Shown here one piece after another: positions 1 through 6,235 of a stretch of 7,788 bases of DNA. The number at the start of each line of letters is the position of its first letter. Within the stretch, counting starts at the first letter, position 1. The stretch comes from Dehalococcoidia bacterium (GTDB lineage Bacteria > Chloroflexota > Dehalococcoidia > JACVQG01): NCBI GenBank assembly GCA_015661045.1, contig JACVQG010000110.1, positions 1 to 7,788 on the forward strand. The letters run 5' to 3'. Position numbers and translations under genes: made by a program. Under the pieces are notes generated by a model, which was not told the origin of the DNA, did not search any database, and was given only the letters and a program-made list of their open reading frames with translations.

Positions 1-1
1 C

Positions 2-409
2 GGCTCATTGCTAAGTCTGTTATTATTGGCGTCATTAGGGGATTATAAAGGCAAAGGCAAGCTGTTCTTCGCCGCTTTTGGATCTGGAGGAATAGGTCTG
101 GCGGCTTTAGCCCTGTTTCCCTGGGTGCCTGCCTCTATTTTCCTGGTGGGATGCCTCGGTTTCAGCTCTAATGTATTTACGGCGTTGAGAACTACTCTGC
201 TACAGGGCAATGTGCCCGATGCAGTGCGCGGCCGGGTGTTGAGTTTGCGGGAGATAGTAATGGGCTTTCAGCCTATGGGTAATTTGATGGGTGGAGCCAT
301 TGCAGATGCGTCGACAACGTCCCTGGCCCTGGCAATCATGGGTATTGCGGGTATTGCCGCTTCGGTTGCCTCGTTTCTGGGATTGCCGGCAGTTAGAAAG
401 ATGGAGTGA
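2..409 (+). CDS. MFS transporter, C-terminal fragment (5' end outside window)
   Basis: This is the last part of a major facilitator superfamily permease. The frame is open from the window edge, so the real start lies upstream and the TTG at position 8 is internal. Counting from that TTG, hydrophobic segments lie near residues 1-10, 19-40, 42-60, 83-98 and 105-127. They are separated by the cytoplasmic-loop motif QGNVPDAVRGRVLSL (residues 66-80), which is characteristic of the MFS_3/EntS-like exporter branch. In that branch such proteins usually export siderophores, drugs or other small molecules by proton antiport across the inner membrane; the substrate cannot be told from this piece. It ends at a TGA (407-409) after a short charged tail (VRKME), as expected for a natural C-terminus. 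The next gene starts about 180 bp downstream behind its own promoter, so co-transcription is unlikely. Confidence 0.8.
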   Translation, partial: GSLLSLLLLASLGDYKGKGKLFFAAFGSGGIGLAALALFPWVPASIFLVGCLGFSSNVFTALRTTLLQGNVPDAVRGRVLSLREIVMGFQPMGNLMGGAIADASTTSLALAIMGIAGIAASVASFLGLPAVRKME

Positions 410-417
410 ATCCCGAC

Positions 418-439
418 CTCTCGCCCCGTCGGGGGAGAG
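418..439. repeat. Imperfect inverted repeat after the MFS gene
   Basis: CTCTCGCCCC (418-427) faces GGGGGAGAG (431-439) across a three-base loop, giving a GC-rich hairpin with one bulge nine bases after the MFS stop. No T-tract follows, so it is not a classical intrinsic terminator. It is followed by a purine-rich run (436-455) and resembles the CCCTCTCCC/GGGAGAGGG type of dispersed intergenic repeat. A transcript-end stabiliser role is possible but not shown. Confidence 0.4.
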
Positions 440-524
440 ATTTAGAGAGAGGGGGCACATAACTTCGTTACAATCCCTAAAATTCAAAAATCTGAAACTA
501 AAATACATACGTGCTTAAACATTT

Positions 525-553
525 TTGACGTCGTCGGCTTTTTAGCCTAGAAT
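525..553 (+). promoter_or_regulatory. Candidate sigma70 promoter for the ACS-like gene
   Basis: TTGACG (525-530) and TAGAAT (548-553) are separated by exactly 17 bp. Each hexamer differs from the housekeeping consensus at one position. The expected start of transcription is near 560, about 30 bases before the TTG start at 591, which leaves room for the GGAGG ribosome binding site at 579-583. The spacer holds a small GGCT-TTTT-AGCC hairpin. Confidence 0.6.
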
Positions 554-590
554 ATTCCAGATAATCCTTAATCAAAATGGAGGTCTATTA

Positions 591-1361
591 TTGAGCCTTT
601 CGGAAGACCTGTTGAATGGTATTTGCCAACCTGCCCCTTTTCCACGTACCCAGTTCCCTTTCCCTGTCGCCCAGTCTTTTTTTGAAAGGGACTTTCACTG
701 GGACATATTGGAAGATAAAGTAGAAGAAATAGATGAGTCACGCGTTGTCGAACACCTGCCACTTATCCTGGCCCTGGCGGAAGGTGTCGAAGCTTCCCAA
801 CTGGACAGGGAGGAACTGTTTATATCTGATAATGAGTTACAACGTCACCTTGCGGCGCTGAATGATAGCAGTGGATGGGCGCTGGTATGGGGGGATGGTG
901 GGGGAGAAGTCATACAACTTTTAAAGCTATTACAAAAAGAGCGTTACCAGACCTTTGTGGTCTCGCCACAGGCCCCTTCGGGTATCTCCGGGATAACCTA
1001 TTTCGGCTCCCGGCCTACGTCGGTTATCTATTTCCTTCAAGCCCTGATACGCTTTTCACATATCTACGGGCGTATCCCGCTGGGGGATAAGGAGGGAGTC
1101 ACTCATTTCCTGCAGGAGCACGGGCCGGGGGTGATATTCTGGTTGAAAACGAAGCCTTCAACGCTGGAAGTAGCCCTTCTGCTGGGTATGATGTCCCTGG
1201 GTACGCCAGCCGTTGTGCCTTCCAGTTTCACACCGCCAATAGGACATTTCAGGCGGGCGGACAGTCCCCAGGATATGGTGAAGCAGTCTCTCCAATTTCC
1301 CAATATCGGGGTTAGGCCCCGAAAGTATCCCGGTCGCCCTCTGCACGGGGGCGTGGATTGA
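591..1361 (+). CDS. Acetyl-CoA synthase N-terminal-domain-like protein (fragment or stand-alone domain)
   Basis: This 256-residue soluble protein starts at TTG 591, chosen because GGAGG lies seven bases upstream and a good promoter precedes it. From memory, residues ~58-240 match the A1 (N-terminal) domain of bacterial acetyl-CoA synthase (AcsB/CdhC), which docks onto CO dehydrogenase and lines the CO tunnel. Matching points include FISDNELQRHLAAL then GWALVWG (77-101), a beta-strand/helix unit TFVVSP (121-126), RIPLGDKEG (161-169), VIFWLKTKP (181-189) and the helix-strand LEVALLLGMMSLGTPAVV (192-209). The similarity stops near residue 243, about where A1 ends in full-length ACS (~730 residues). 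None of the cysteine-bearing A-cluster domain is present, so it cannot make acetyl-CoA alone. Residues 248-256 and the TGA are encoded by a CRISPR-like repeat, so the native C-terminus may be lost. It may be a decayed paralogue, or a free A1 domain that binds CODH. The family call is from memory and moderate. Confidence 0.5.
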   Translation: MSLSEDLLNGICQPAPFPRTQFPFPVAQSFFERDFHWDILEDKVEEIDESRVVEHLPLILALAEGVEASQLDREELFISDNELQRHLAALNDSSGWALVWGDGGGEVIQLLKLLQKERYQTFVVSPQAPSGISGITYFGSRPTSVIYFLQALIRFSHIYGRIPLGDKEGVTHFLQEHGPGVIFWLKTKPSTLEVALLLGMMSLGTPAVVPSSFTPPIGHFRRADSPQDMVKQSLQFPNIGVRPRKYPGRPLHGGVD

Positions 1362-1364
1362 AAC
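1333..1364 (+). CRISPR. Solitary type I-C-like CRISPR repeat unit
   Basis: A 32-base unit begins GTCGCCCTCTG, ends GGGGGCGTGGATTGAAAC, and carries a 7-bp internal stem (CGCCCTC with GGGGGCG, one G-U pair). Length, stem position and the GTGGATTGAAAC end match the usual type I-C direct repeat. No second copy lies at repeat-plus-spacer distance (about 65-70 bases) on either side, and no cas gene is in the window. It is therefore a relic, a one-repeat unit or a chance resemblance, not an array. Its ATTGAA supplies the stop codon of the preceding gene. Confidence 0.55.
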
Positions 1365-1444
1365 ACGCATGGTATGGAGAATAAGTCTGGGGGAACGGCC
1401 CCATTTATGGATGTGGCGCTATCTGGATTCAAGGTATCTTTACC

Positions 1445-1473
1445 TTGACAGTGTAGGGTGGAGGGGATAGTAT
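1445..1473 (+). promoter_or_regulatory. Candidate sigma70 promoter for rny
   Basis: A perfect TTGACA (1445-1450) is followed after 17 bp by TAGTAT (1468-1473), which matches 4 of 6 positions of the -10 consensus. Transcription would start near 1480, giving a leader of about 30 bases with the Shine-Dalgarno sequence AGAGAGGTG at 1500-1508. Confidence 0.5.
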
Positions 1474-1512
1474 TAGGTGGGTCTGTTCCCTATGTGGAAA
1501 GAGAGGTGAATA

Positions 1513-2937
1513 TTGCTAGTTATAATACTAGTCGGCGTAGTCGCCCTGTCAATCGGCGGTGCGGCTGGCTATCTAGTACTGCGATTGTGGGAGCAACGAA
1601 AACGGCAAACGATACAACAAATAACAGAAGCTCGCATGGAGGAGGCCAAGGCTAAAGAGAAAGAGATCCTTCTCGGAGCCAAGGAAGAGGCTATTCGAAT
1701 CCGGGCCGGGGCGGAGTCAGAATATCGCCTGACGGACCGGGAAAAAGAGACTGAGGCTATCAGGAACCAGGTTTTAGAGCAGAAGAATCGTGAAATAAAG
1801 CAATTGGAAGCCATTGCTGCTATGACCAGTCAGGAGGCAAAACAAGCTCTGCTCCAATCCCTGGAACAAGAGGTAAGAACAGAGGCTTCACGCCGCATGG
1901 TTGAATGGGTAAGTGAAGTCAAGGCACAGGCAGATACCAAAGCACGGGAAATATTGTCCCTGGCTATTCAACGCACTGCCGGCGATGTGATATCGGAGGC
2001 AACAACCTCGGTTGTGCCTTTGCCTAATGATGAGATGAAGGGACGTCTAATAGGCCGTGAGGGACGGAATATCAGGGCCCTGGAACAGGCGACAGGTGTA
2101 GACCTTATCATTGATGATACACCGGAGGCGGTAACTGTTTCCAGCTTTGACCCGGTGCGCCGGGAAATAGCCCGGCTATCGCTGACCCGGCTTATCCAGG
2201 ATGGCCGTATCCATCCTGCCCGTATAGAAGAGGTCGTAGAGAAGGCAAAAAATGAAGTTGACGCTACGATTATCTCTGAAGGCGAGGCTACCGCTCTAAA
2301 GGCGGGGGTGCAGGCCCTTCATCCGGAGTTGATTAAACTACTGGGTAGGCTGAAATACCGCACCAGCTATGGGCAAAATGTCCTCGGCCACAGTTTGGAA
2401 GTGTCCCAACTGGCTGGACATATAGCTGCTGAGTTGGGCGCTGATGTAGCCATTTCTAAGAAAGCAGGACTGCTACATGACCTGGGGAAAGGGGTTGACC
2501 ATGCAGTCGAAGGCCCCCACGCTGTTATAGGAGCAGACCTGGTAAAGCAATGGGAGAAGTCCCAGGATGTGGTGCAGGCGGTGGCTGAGCATCACCTGGA
2601 GTCGCCGACCTCCTCTATCTACAGCTATATTATCTCCACTGCCGATGCTATTAGCGGGGCCAGGCCGGGCGCCAGAGGTGAGGCGCTGGAGCAGTATCTT
2701 CAACGGTTACAGGCGCTGGAAACCATTGCCACCAGTTTCCAGGGTGTGGAGAAAGCGTTTGCTGTCCAGGCAGGCCGGGAAGTCAGGATAATGGTTAAGC
2801 CTGACTCGATAGATGATATTGGCGCAATGCGTTTGGCCAGGGATATAGCTAAAAAGATAGAGGATAGCCTGCAATATCCCGGACAGATTAGAATTACTGT
2901 TATCAGGGAGACCAGGGCGGTTGAATACGCTAAGTAA
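1513..2937 (+). CDS. rny: Ribonuclease Y
   Basis: This is a membrane-anchored endoribonuclease that starts bulk mRNA decay and RNA processing at the inner face of the membrane. The order is a single N-terminal transmembrane helix (residues ~2-24), a charged coiled coil (~27-150), a KH RNA-binding domain (~170-235, GXXG loop GREG at 181-184), a metal-dependent HD phosphohydrolase domain and a C-terminal region to residue 474. HD residues are visible: H293, the HDLGK signature (H322, D323), H336, H360/H361 and D378 in STADAI. Near-invariant family stretches such as PLPNDEMKG and [11 protein letters not shown] confirm the call. Start is TTG 1513, behind AGAGAGGTG. At 474 residues it is about 45 shorter than the usual ~520. 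The missing part lies in the coiled coil, while the catalytic core is intact. A candidate promoter precedes it and a hairpin terminator follows, suggesting a single-gene transcript. Confidence 0.97.
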   Translation: MLVIILVGVVALSIGGAAGYLVLRLWEQRKRQTIQQITEARMEEAKAKEKEILLGAKEEAIRIRAGAESEYRLTDREKETEAIRNQVLEQKNREIKQLEAIAAMTSQEAKQALLQSLEQEVRTEASRRMVEWVSEVKAQADTKAREILSLAIQRTAGDVISEATTSVVPLPNDEMKGRLIGREGRNIRALEQATGVDLIIDDTPEAVTVSSFDPVRREIARLSLTRLIQDGRIHPARIEEVVEKAKNEVDATIISEGEATALKAGVQALHPELIKLLGRLKYRTSYGQNVLGHSLEVSQLAGHIAAELGADVAISKKAGLLHDLGKGVDHAVEGPHAVIGADLVKQWEKSQDVVQAVAEHHLESPTSSIYSYIISTADAISGARPGARGEALEQYLQRLQALETIATSFQGVEKAFAVQAGREVRIMVKPDSIDDIGAMRLARDIAKKIEDSLQYPGQIRITVIRETRAVEYAK

Positions 2938-2951
2938 GTGAAACATCTGTA

Positions 2952-2973
2952 GGGGCAATTCATGAATTGCCCC
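2952..2973. repeat. Perfect 22-bp palindrome (GGGGC backbone, AATTCATGAATT core)
   Basis: GGGGCAATTCATGAATTGCC plus two more C reads identically on both strands, beginning 14 bases after the rny stop and preceded by GTA. It shares the GGGGC...GCCCC frame with the palindromes at 2989-3014 and 6236-6263 but has a different core. It probably folds in RNA at the 3' end of the rny transcript. Confidence 0.8.
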
Positions 2974-2985
2974 GAGAAAGAAAGC

Positions 2986-3020
2986 AAAGGGGGGCCGTGC
3001 ATGCACGGCCCCCCTTTTTT
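2986..3020 (+). terminator. Intrinsic terminator built from a 26-bp palindrome
   Basis: A perfect palindrome (2989-3014, arms GGGGGGCCGTGCA and its complement) is bordered by AAA on the left and by TTTTTT (3015-3020) on the right. This makes a strong GC stem followed by a U-tract, the standard rho-independent layout, 50 bases after the rny stop. It should end the rny transcript before the DMT transporter gene. Confidence 0.75.
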
Positions 3021-3068
3021 CATTTGAGGGTATAGCGTTTTATGCTCTACCCCGACATGTCAAAATGG

Positions 3069-3097
3069 TTGTGCAAGCGCCTCTTTTGAAGTATTAT
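3069..3097 (+). promoter_or_regulatory. Candidate promoter for the DMT transporter
   Basis: TTGTGC (3069-3074, weak -35, 3 of 6) and TATTAT (3092-3097, good -10, 5 of 6) are separated by 17 bp. They lie downstream of the rny terminator and about 30 bases before the GTG start, which fits an independent transcription unit. Confidence 0.4.
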
Positions 3098-3128
3098 TAA
3101 CAATATTCTTAGCCGGAGAGAAAAGCTC

Positions 3129-4034
3129 GTGAGTGGCTCCCTGATAGCTATTTTATCTGCCGTTTGCTTCGCAGCAAGCAATACATGTACCCGCCGTGGC
3201 GTCCTGGGGGTGAAGAATGCGCACCTGGGCGTTTATATTTCGGTATTCATGGCGCCTCCTCTTTTCCTGCTTTTTGCCCTGATAATAGGCGATATAAAAA
3301 GCATCGCTACTTTTACCTGGCTGGGTTACACCTGGCTGGCGCTGGCTGGAATAGTCCACTTTGTAGCGGGACGCTCGTTTAACTATATGGCGATAAAGCA
3401 TCTAGGGGCCAATATGACTACCGTCTTCTCGTCCCTTAACCTTTTATACACAGTACTTCTGGGAATCTTTATTCTGGGAGAGCACCTCAGCCGAAACGTG
3501 GCCCTGGGGGTTATGTTTATAATAATCGGCCCAATGCTGCTGGCGTGGTCGCCCCGTAAAGAGAGTTCCGTAATCAAGGCTGCCGATAAGGATAAACCGC
3601 GCATCTCCCGCAAGGGAATACTGGCGGGGTTAGCCTGCGGGGTTTTCTTCGGAATTAGCCCCCTGTTTATCAAACTGGGGTTGCAACAGGGTGGTTCACC
3701 TCTGGCGGGCACCTTTGTATCCTATACAAGCGCTATGCTGGTACTGGGAATGATGCTGGGCAGTCCCGAGAGACGGGATAACGTGTTGCACATGGACCGC
3801 AAGGCGTTAGTGTGGTTCACCCTCGCCGGTTTTTTTGTGGGCGCCGCCCAGTTGCTGCGCTATACTGCTTTGAACCTGATACCGGTGAGCGTGGCCAGCC
3901 CTCTTATTTCCACAAATCCTCTATTTCTACTGGTATTTTCCTTTGTCGTGAACAGGAAATTGGAGTCTTTCAGGATTAACGTTGTCCTGGGGGCAATCTT
4001 TGTGGTCATCGGCACGGTTCTGATATATAGATAG
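3129..4034 (+). CDS. EamA-domain transporter of the drug/metabolite transporter (DMT) superfamily
   Basis: This is a polytopic inner-membrane carrier of 301 residues, the normal size for a two-repeat EamA protein. Ten hydrophobic helices can be picked out, roughly at residues 4-20, 33-53, 65-82, 93-115, 122-141, 162-182, 193-211, 226-247, 253-274 and 282-300. They form two five-helix EamA repeats joined by a basic loop (142-161). The first repeat carries the family motif after helix 4, ILGEHLS (115-121). The start is GTG 3129, with GGAG at 3115-3118 as ribosome binding site. Members of this family export amino acids, nucleosides or other metabolites, and the substrate cannot be assigned here. 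It stands alone between a terminator and a 407-bp non-coding stretch, so the neighbours give no hint of its cargo. Confidence 0.92.
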   Translation: MSGSLIAILSAVCFAASNTCTRRGVLGVKNAHLGVYISVFMAPPLFLLFALIIGDIKSIATFTWLGYTWLALAGIVHFVAGRSFNYMAIKHLGANMTTVFSSLNLLYTVLLGIFILGEHLSRNVALGVMFIIIGPMLLAWSPRKESSVIKAADKDKPRISRKGILAGLACGVFFGISPLFIKLGLQQGGSPLAGTFVSYTSAMLVLGMMLGSPERRDNVLHMDRKALVWFTLAGFFVGAAQLLRYTALNLIPVSVASPLISTNPLFLLVFSFVVNRKLESFRINVVLGAIFVVIGTVLIYR

Positions 4035-4082
4035 GGGCGGAGACAGCGATAGAGATAGTGATAAAAGAGGCGGGAAGTGGGA

Positions 4083-4197
4083 CGACCTAACCCCCGGCCC
4101 CTTCCCAAGGTGGGAAGAGATATTGCTATGTAGAGACACGGCATGCCGTGTCTCTACCACCCCTTCCCGTCTCGGGAAGGGACTTAGGGTTAGGTCG
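4083..4197. repeat. 115-bp nested inverted-repeat element, MITE- or REP-like
   Basis: An 11-bp terminal inverted repeat, CGACCTAACCC (4083-4093) and GGGTTAGGTCG (4187-4197), encloses a second pair, CCCTTCCC (4099-4106) and GGGAAGGG (4174-4181). A 28-bp perfect palindrome lies near the centre. Each arm also forms its own hairpin (CTTCCC...GGGAAG at 4101-4117 and 4163-4179). No gene is inside and I see no target-site duplication. It could be a non-autonomous mobile element or a REP cluster. Confidence 0.6.
4130..4157. repeat. Perfect 28-bp palindrome inside the nested element
   Basis: The arm GTAGAGACACGGCA is followed directly by its exact reverse complement, with no spacer. It begins with GTA and ends with TAC, the same outer letters found at the GTAGGGGC/GCCCCTAC palindromes, but with GAGAC in place of GGGGC. 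As RNA it would form a long hairpin; as DNA it could extrude a cruciform. Confidence 0.8.
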
Positions 4198-4201
4198 AAT
4201 C

Positions 4202-4245
4202 CCCTGTCATGCTGGAGCCCCGATTCGTCGGGAAGAATCTCAGGG
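4202..4245. repeat. Hairpin repeat with TTCG tetraloop
   Basis: CCCTG (4202-4206) pairs with CAGGG (4241-4245), and inside it CCCGA-TTCG-TCGGG (4219-4232) forms a stem with a stable UUCG-type loop. The wording GTCATGCTG...AAGAATCTCAGGG resembles a widespread bacterial intergenic repeat recalled from memory. No coding function is seen. Confidence 0.4.
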
Positions 4246-4304
4246 TGGGGGGGGCAATATCGCCGGGATCTAAGGTGTTTTGCGAGTGATTACAGAGACA
4301 TATC

Positions 4305-4333
4305 TTGACAACCGATTGCGCAAATGATAACTT
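4305..4333 (+). promoter_or_regulatory. Candidate promoter for the acyl-CoA mutase gene
   Basis: A perfect TTGACA (4305-4310) is followed 17 bp later by TAACTT (4328-4333), a poor -10 matching 3 of 6. If used, it gives a leader of about 100 bases before the ATG at 4442, containing the hairpins at 4364-4408. A weak -10 beside a strong -35 may mean activation is needed, but that is speculative. Confidence 0.35.
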
Positions 4334-4363
4334 TCACTTTGGAGTTGCAGGGGCAACCCTTGT

Positions 4364-4408
4364 GGGCATATAGGTTTCATAGTTTATGCCCCGGACTTCA
4401 GTCTGGGG
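4364..4408 (+). promoter_or_regulatory. Overlapping leader hairpins upstream of the mutase
   Basis: GGGCATA (4364-4370) can pair with TATGCCC (4385-4391). Alternatively, CCCCGGAC (4389-4396) pairs with GTCTGGGG (4401-4408) around a TTCA loop, with one G-U pair. The stems share bases 4389-4391, so they cannot both form completely. The second ends 17 bases before the Shine-Dalgarno sequence. I see no B12-box or other known riboswitch signature, so this may be simple repeat structure. Confidence 0.3.
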
Positions 4409-4441
4409 TACCAGTTGATGTAATCGAGGAGGTTATAATTT

Positions 4442-6097
4442 ATGGGCGATATGAATAATCCCACCGAAAAAAATGCCTGGATTAAGCAAAAGAAGCTCGA
4501 CGAGCTGCCACAAGCACTCAGCCAGACAGGCTCGGAGATAGGTATTTTATATACCCCCGCTGACTTAGCGGGATTAAATTATGAGAATGACCTGGGCAAT
4601 CCGGGAGAATTTCCATATACTCGTGGCATTCACCCTTCTATGTACCGGACTCAGCCCTGGGTGATGCGCCTGTTCTCCGGATACGGCTCTGCTGAAGAGA
4701 CCAATGCCCGGTGGAAATTCTTGATGGAACAGGGCAGCATGGGCGTTATCTGGGCCTTCGACCTTCCTACACAACTGGGCCTGGACTCCGACCATCCAAC
4801 GGCCCTGGGCGAGGTGGGCCGGTCCGGGTTATCAATAGATACTTTAAAAGACTTCGAGCATGTCTACGAAGGCCTGCCAATCGGCAGACTGGTCACCAAT
4901 ATGGTCATCTGCGCCCCGGCCACTATCCTGCTGGCCATGTACGTAGCCCTGGCAGAAAAAAATGGGATACCTGTTTCCAGTCTCCGGGGGACTATAACCA
5001 ATGATGTGCTGGTTGAGTATATGGCCCAGGGGAACTGGATTTATCCTCCTAAGCCGACTCTAAAACTGGCCGGAGATGTTATCGAATACTGTATCAAAGA
5101 GCTTCCCAAGTTCAATACACTGACAGTCAGAGGGTATTCCATCGGCGACGGCGGCGCCAACCCGGCTGAGGAGATTGCTTTTACCCTGGCGGCGGCAATT
5201 GCCTATATGCAGGACGTCCTCGATAGAGGGGTGAGTATAGATGATATCGCACCCCGGGTTAACTTTTACCTGAGATGGGATTGTCATTTCTTCGAGGTAG
5301 CTGCCAAGCTGCGAGCGACCCGCCGTATATGGGCCCGGATGCTCAAGGAGCGGTACGGAGCCAAAAAGCATGAATCTCTGGCCATGAGGATAAGCGGCCA
5401 GGTGGGGGGGATACTGTTGAGGGCCCAGGAGCCTGAAAACAACCTCATTCGGGGGGCGTACGCTCTACTGGGGGCAGTCCTCGGAGGCGTTCAAGGTGCG
5501 CACCAGCCGTCAATGGACGAGGCGTTTGCTACGCCGAGCGAGAATGCAGCCCGCCTGGCGTTGCGCACCCAGCAGATATGCGCCTATGAGACCGGTATTA
5601 TGGATACGGTTGACCCGCTGGCTGGTTCCTACTACGTGGAAAGTATGACAAACAAAATCGAGCAGGAGATTTTAAAAGTACTGAGCGAGATTGAACGAAT
5701 GGGTGGAATCGTGCCGGCTATAGAGTCCGGCTACGTAAGAGAGAGGTGTTCCAGGAACTCCGTCCAGATAAACAAGGAAGAGGAATCCGGCAAACGGGTG
5801 GTTGTCGGCGTAAACAAATTCCAATCGGAGGAAACCAGGAAACCTCTGGACATTCTTAAAGTTGGCATAGAAATTGCTACCAAGCAGGTTGAAAAACTGA
5901 ATGAGGTCCGGGCAACAAGAGACCAGGCAGCGGTGAAACGGGCGCTGGAGAAATTAGCGCGAGCCGTTAAAAACAATGAGAACACCATGCCGGCCACCAT
6001 CGAGGCAGTGAAGACTTATGCAACCGTAGGGGAGATGTCGGATGTGCTGAGGGGTGTTTACGGGGTATTCCGCGAGCCGACGTTCTCGCTGAAATAA
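4442..6097 (+). CDS. Coenzyme-B12-dependent acyl-CoA mutase large (catalytic) subunit, non-canonical active site
   Basis: This 551-residue protein belongs to the methylmalonyl-CoA mutase catalytic family, whose members rearrange acyl-CoA carbon skeletons by adenosylcobalamin radical chemistry. It holds the TIM-barrel substrate domain and linker, but no C-terminal B12-binding domain (no DxHxxG), so it must pair with a separate ~135-residue subunit that is not adjacent. Family landmarks are HPSMYRTQPW (64-73), AFDLPTQLGLDSDHP (105-119), NWIYPPKP (198-205), HQPSMDEAF (354-362), DPLAGSYYVE (391-400) and ATVGEMSDVLR (527-537). Against the Propionibacterium enzyme (constant offset of 11), Tyr89 is F78, Arg207 is Q196, His244 is S233, Gln197 is T186 and Arg82 is Q71, while Arg87 and Arg283 are kept (R76, R272). 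Phe/Gln at the first two is the isobutyryl-CoA mutase pattern, so methylmalonyl-CoA is an unlikely substrate. Loss of the His and Gln is unusual even there. ATG 4442 follows GAGGAGGT (4426-4433). Codons are GC-rich. Confidence 0.88.
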   Translation: MGDMNNPTEKNAWIKQKKLDELPQALSQTGSEIGILYTPADLAGLNYENDLGNPGEFPYTRGIHPSMYRTQPWVMRLFSGYGSAEETNARWKFLMEQGSMGVIWAFDLPTQLGLDSDHPTALGEVGRSGLSIDTLKDFEHVYEGLPIGRLVTNMVICAPATILLAMYVALAEKNGIPVSSLRGTITNDVLVEYMAQGNWIYPPKPTLKLAGDVIEYCIKELPKFNTLTVRGYSIGDGGANPAEEIAFTLAAAIAYMQDVLDRGVSIDDIAPRVNFYLRWDCHFFEVAAKLRATRRIWARMLKERYGAKKHESLAMRISGQVGGILLRAQEPENNLIRGAYALLGAVLGGVQGAHQPSMDEAFATPSENAARLALRTQQICAYETGIMDTVDPLAGSYYVESMTNKIEQEILKVLSEIERMGGIVPAIESGYVRERCSRNSVQINKEEESGKRVVVGVNKFQSEETRKPLDILKVGIEIATKQVEKLNEVRATRDQAAVKRALEKLARAVKNNENTMPATIEAVKTYATVGEMSDVLRGVYGVFREPTFSLK

Positions 6098-6100
6098 GAC

Positions 6101-6166
6101 GGGGACAGGGACAGAGGTTATACCTCGACAGGTTTCCCTCATCGGTTGCCCTATGTCCCTCGCCCC
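6101..6166. repeat. Imperfect inverted repeat after the mutase stop
   Basis: GGGGACAGGGACA (6101-6113) pairs with TGTCCCTCGCCCC (6154-6166) at 11 of 13 positions, interrupted by a two-base mismatch. The loop contains a minor hairpin, GAGGT-TAT-ACCTC (6114-6126). The right side ends GCCCCTAC, the shared edge of this window's palindromes. It starts three bases after the mutase stop and may protect or end the transcript, but no T-tract follows. Confidence 0.5.
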
Positions 6167-6235
6167 TACGACCAATAATAGAAAATATGCTCTGGTGAGG
6201 TCAAGGGGAATGTGGCATGTGAGATATGGGTAAGG

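Noticed and set aside
200..508. 102-residue open frame on the - strand under the MFS gene
   Set aside because: It overlaps a clearly conserved MFS coding region, has no recognisable domain and no ribosome binding site.
875..1090. Alternative + frame inside the ACS-like gene, considered as evidence of a frameshift
   Set aside because: Its translation does not continue the ACS-like similarity, whereas the main frame does so without a break across this stretch.
1403..1434. Possible second, degenerate CRISPR repeat (TGGATTCAAG) about 70 bases after the first
   Set aside because: Only the TGGATT-AA stretch agrees. The rest of the 32 bases matches at chance level and the internal stem is absent.
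4035..4075. GAYAGNGA-like tandem run after the DMT stop, similar to GACAGGGACAGAGG after the mutase stop
   Set aside because: The units are irregular and the copies too short to call a tandem repeat or a shared element.
4123..4308. Small open frames through the intergenic repeats on either strand
   Set aside because: They are made almost entirely of inverted-repeat sequence, lack a ribosome binding site and give low-complexity proteins.
4310..4441. Cobalamin riboswitch before the B12-dependent mutase
   Set aside because: The space is too short for the usual ~200-base element and no B12-box-like sequence (GCCACTG type) is visible.
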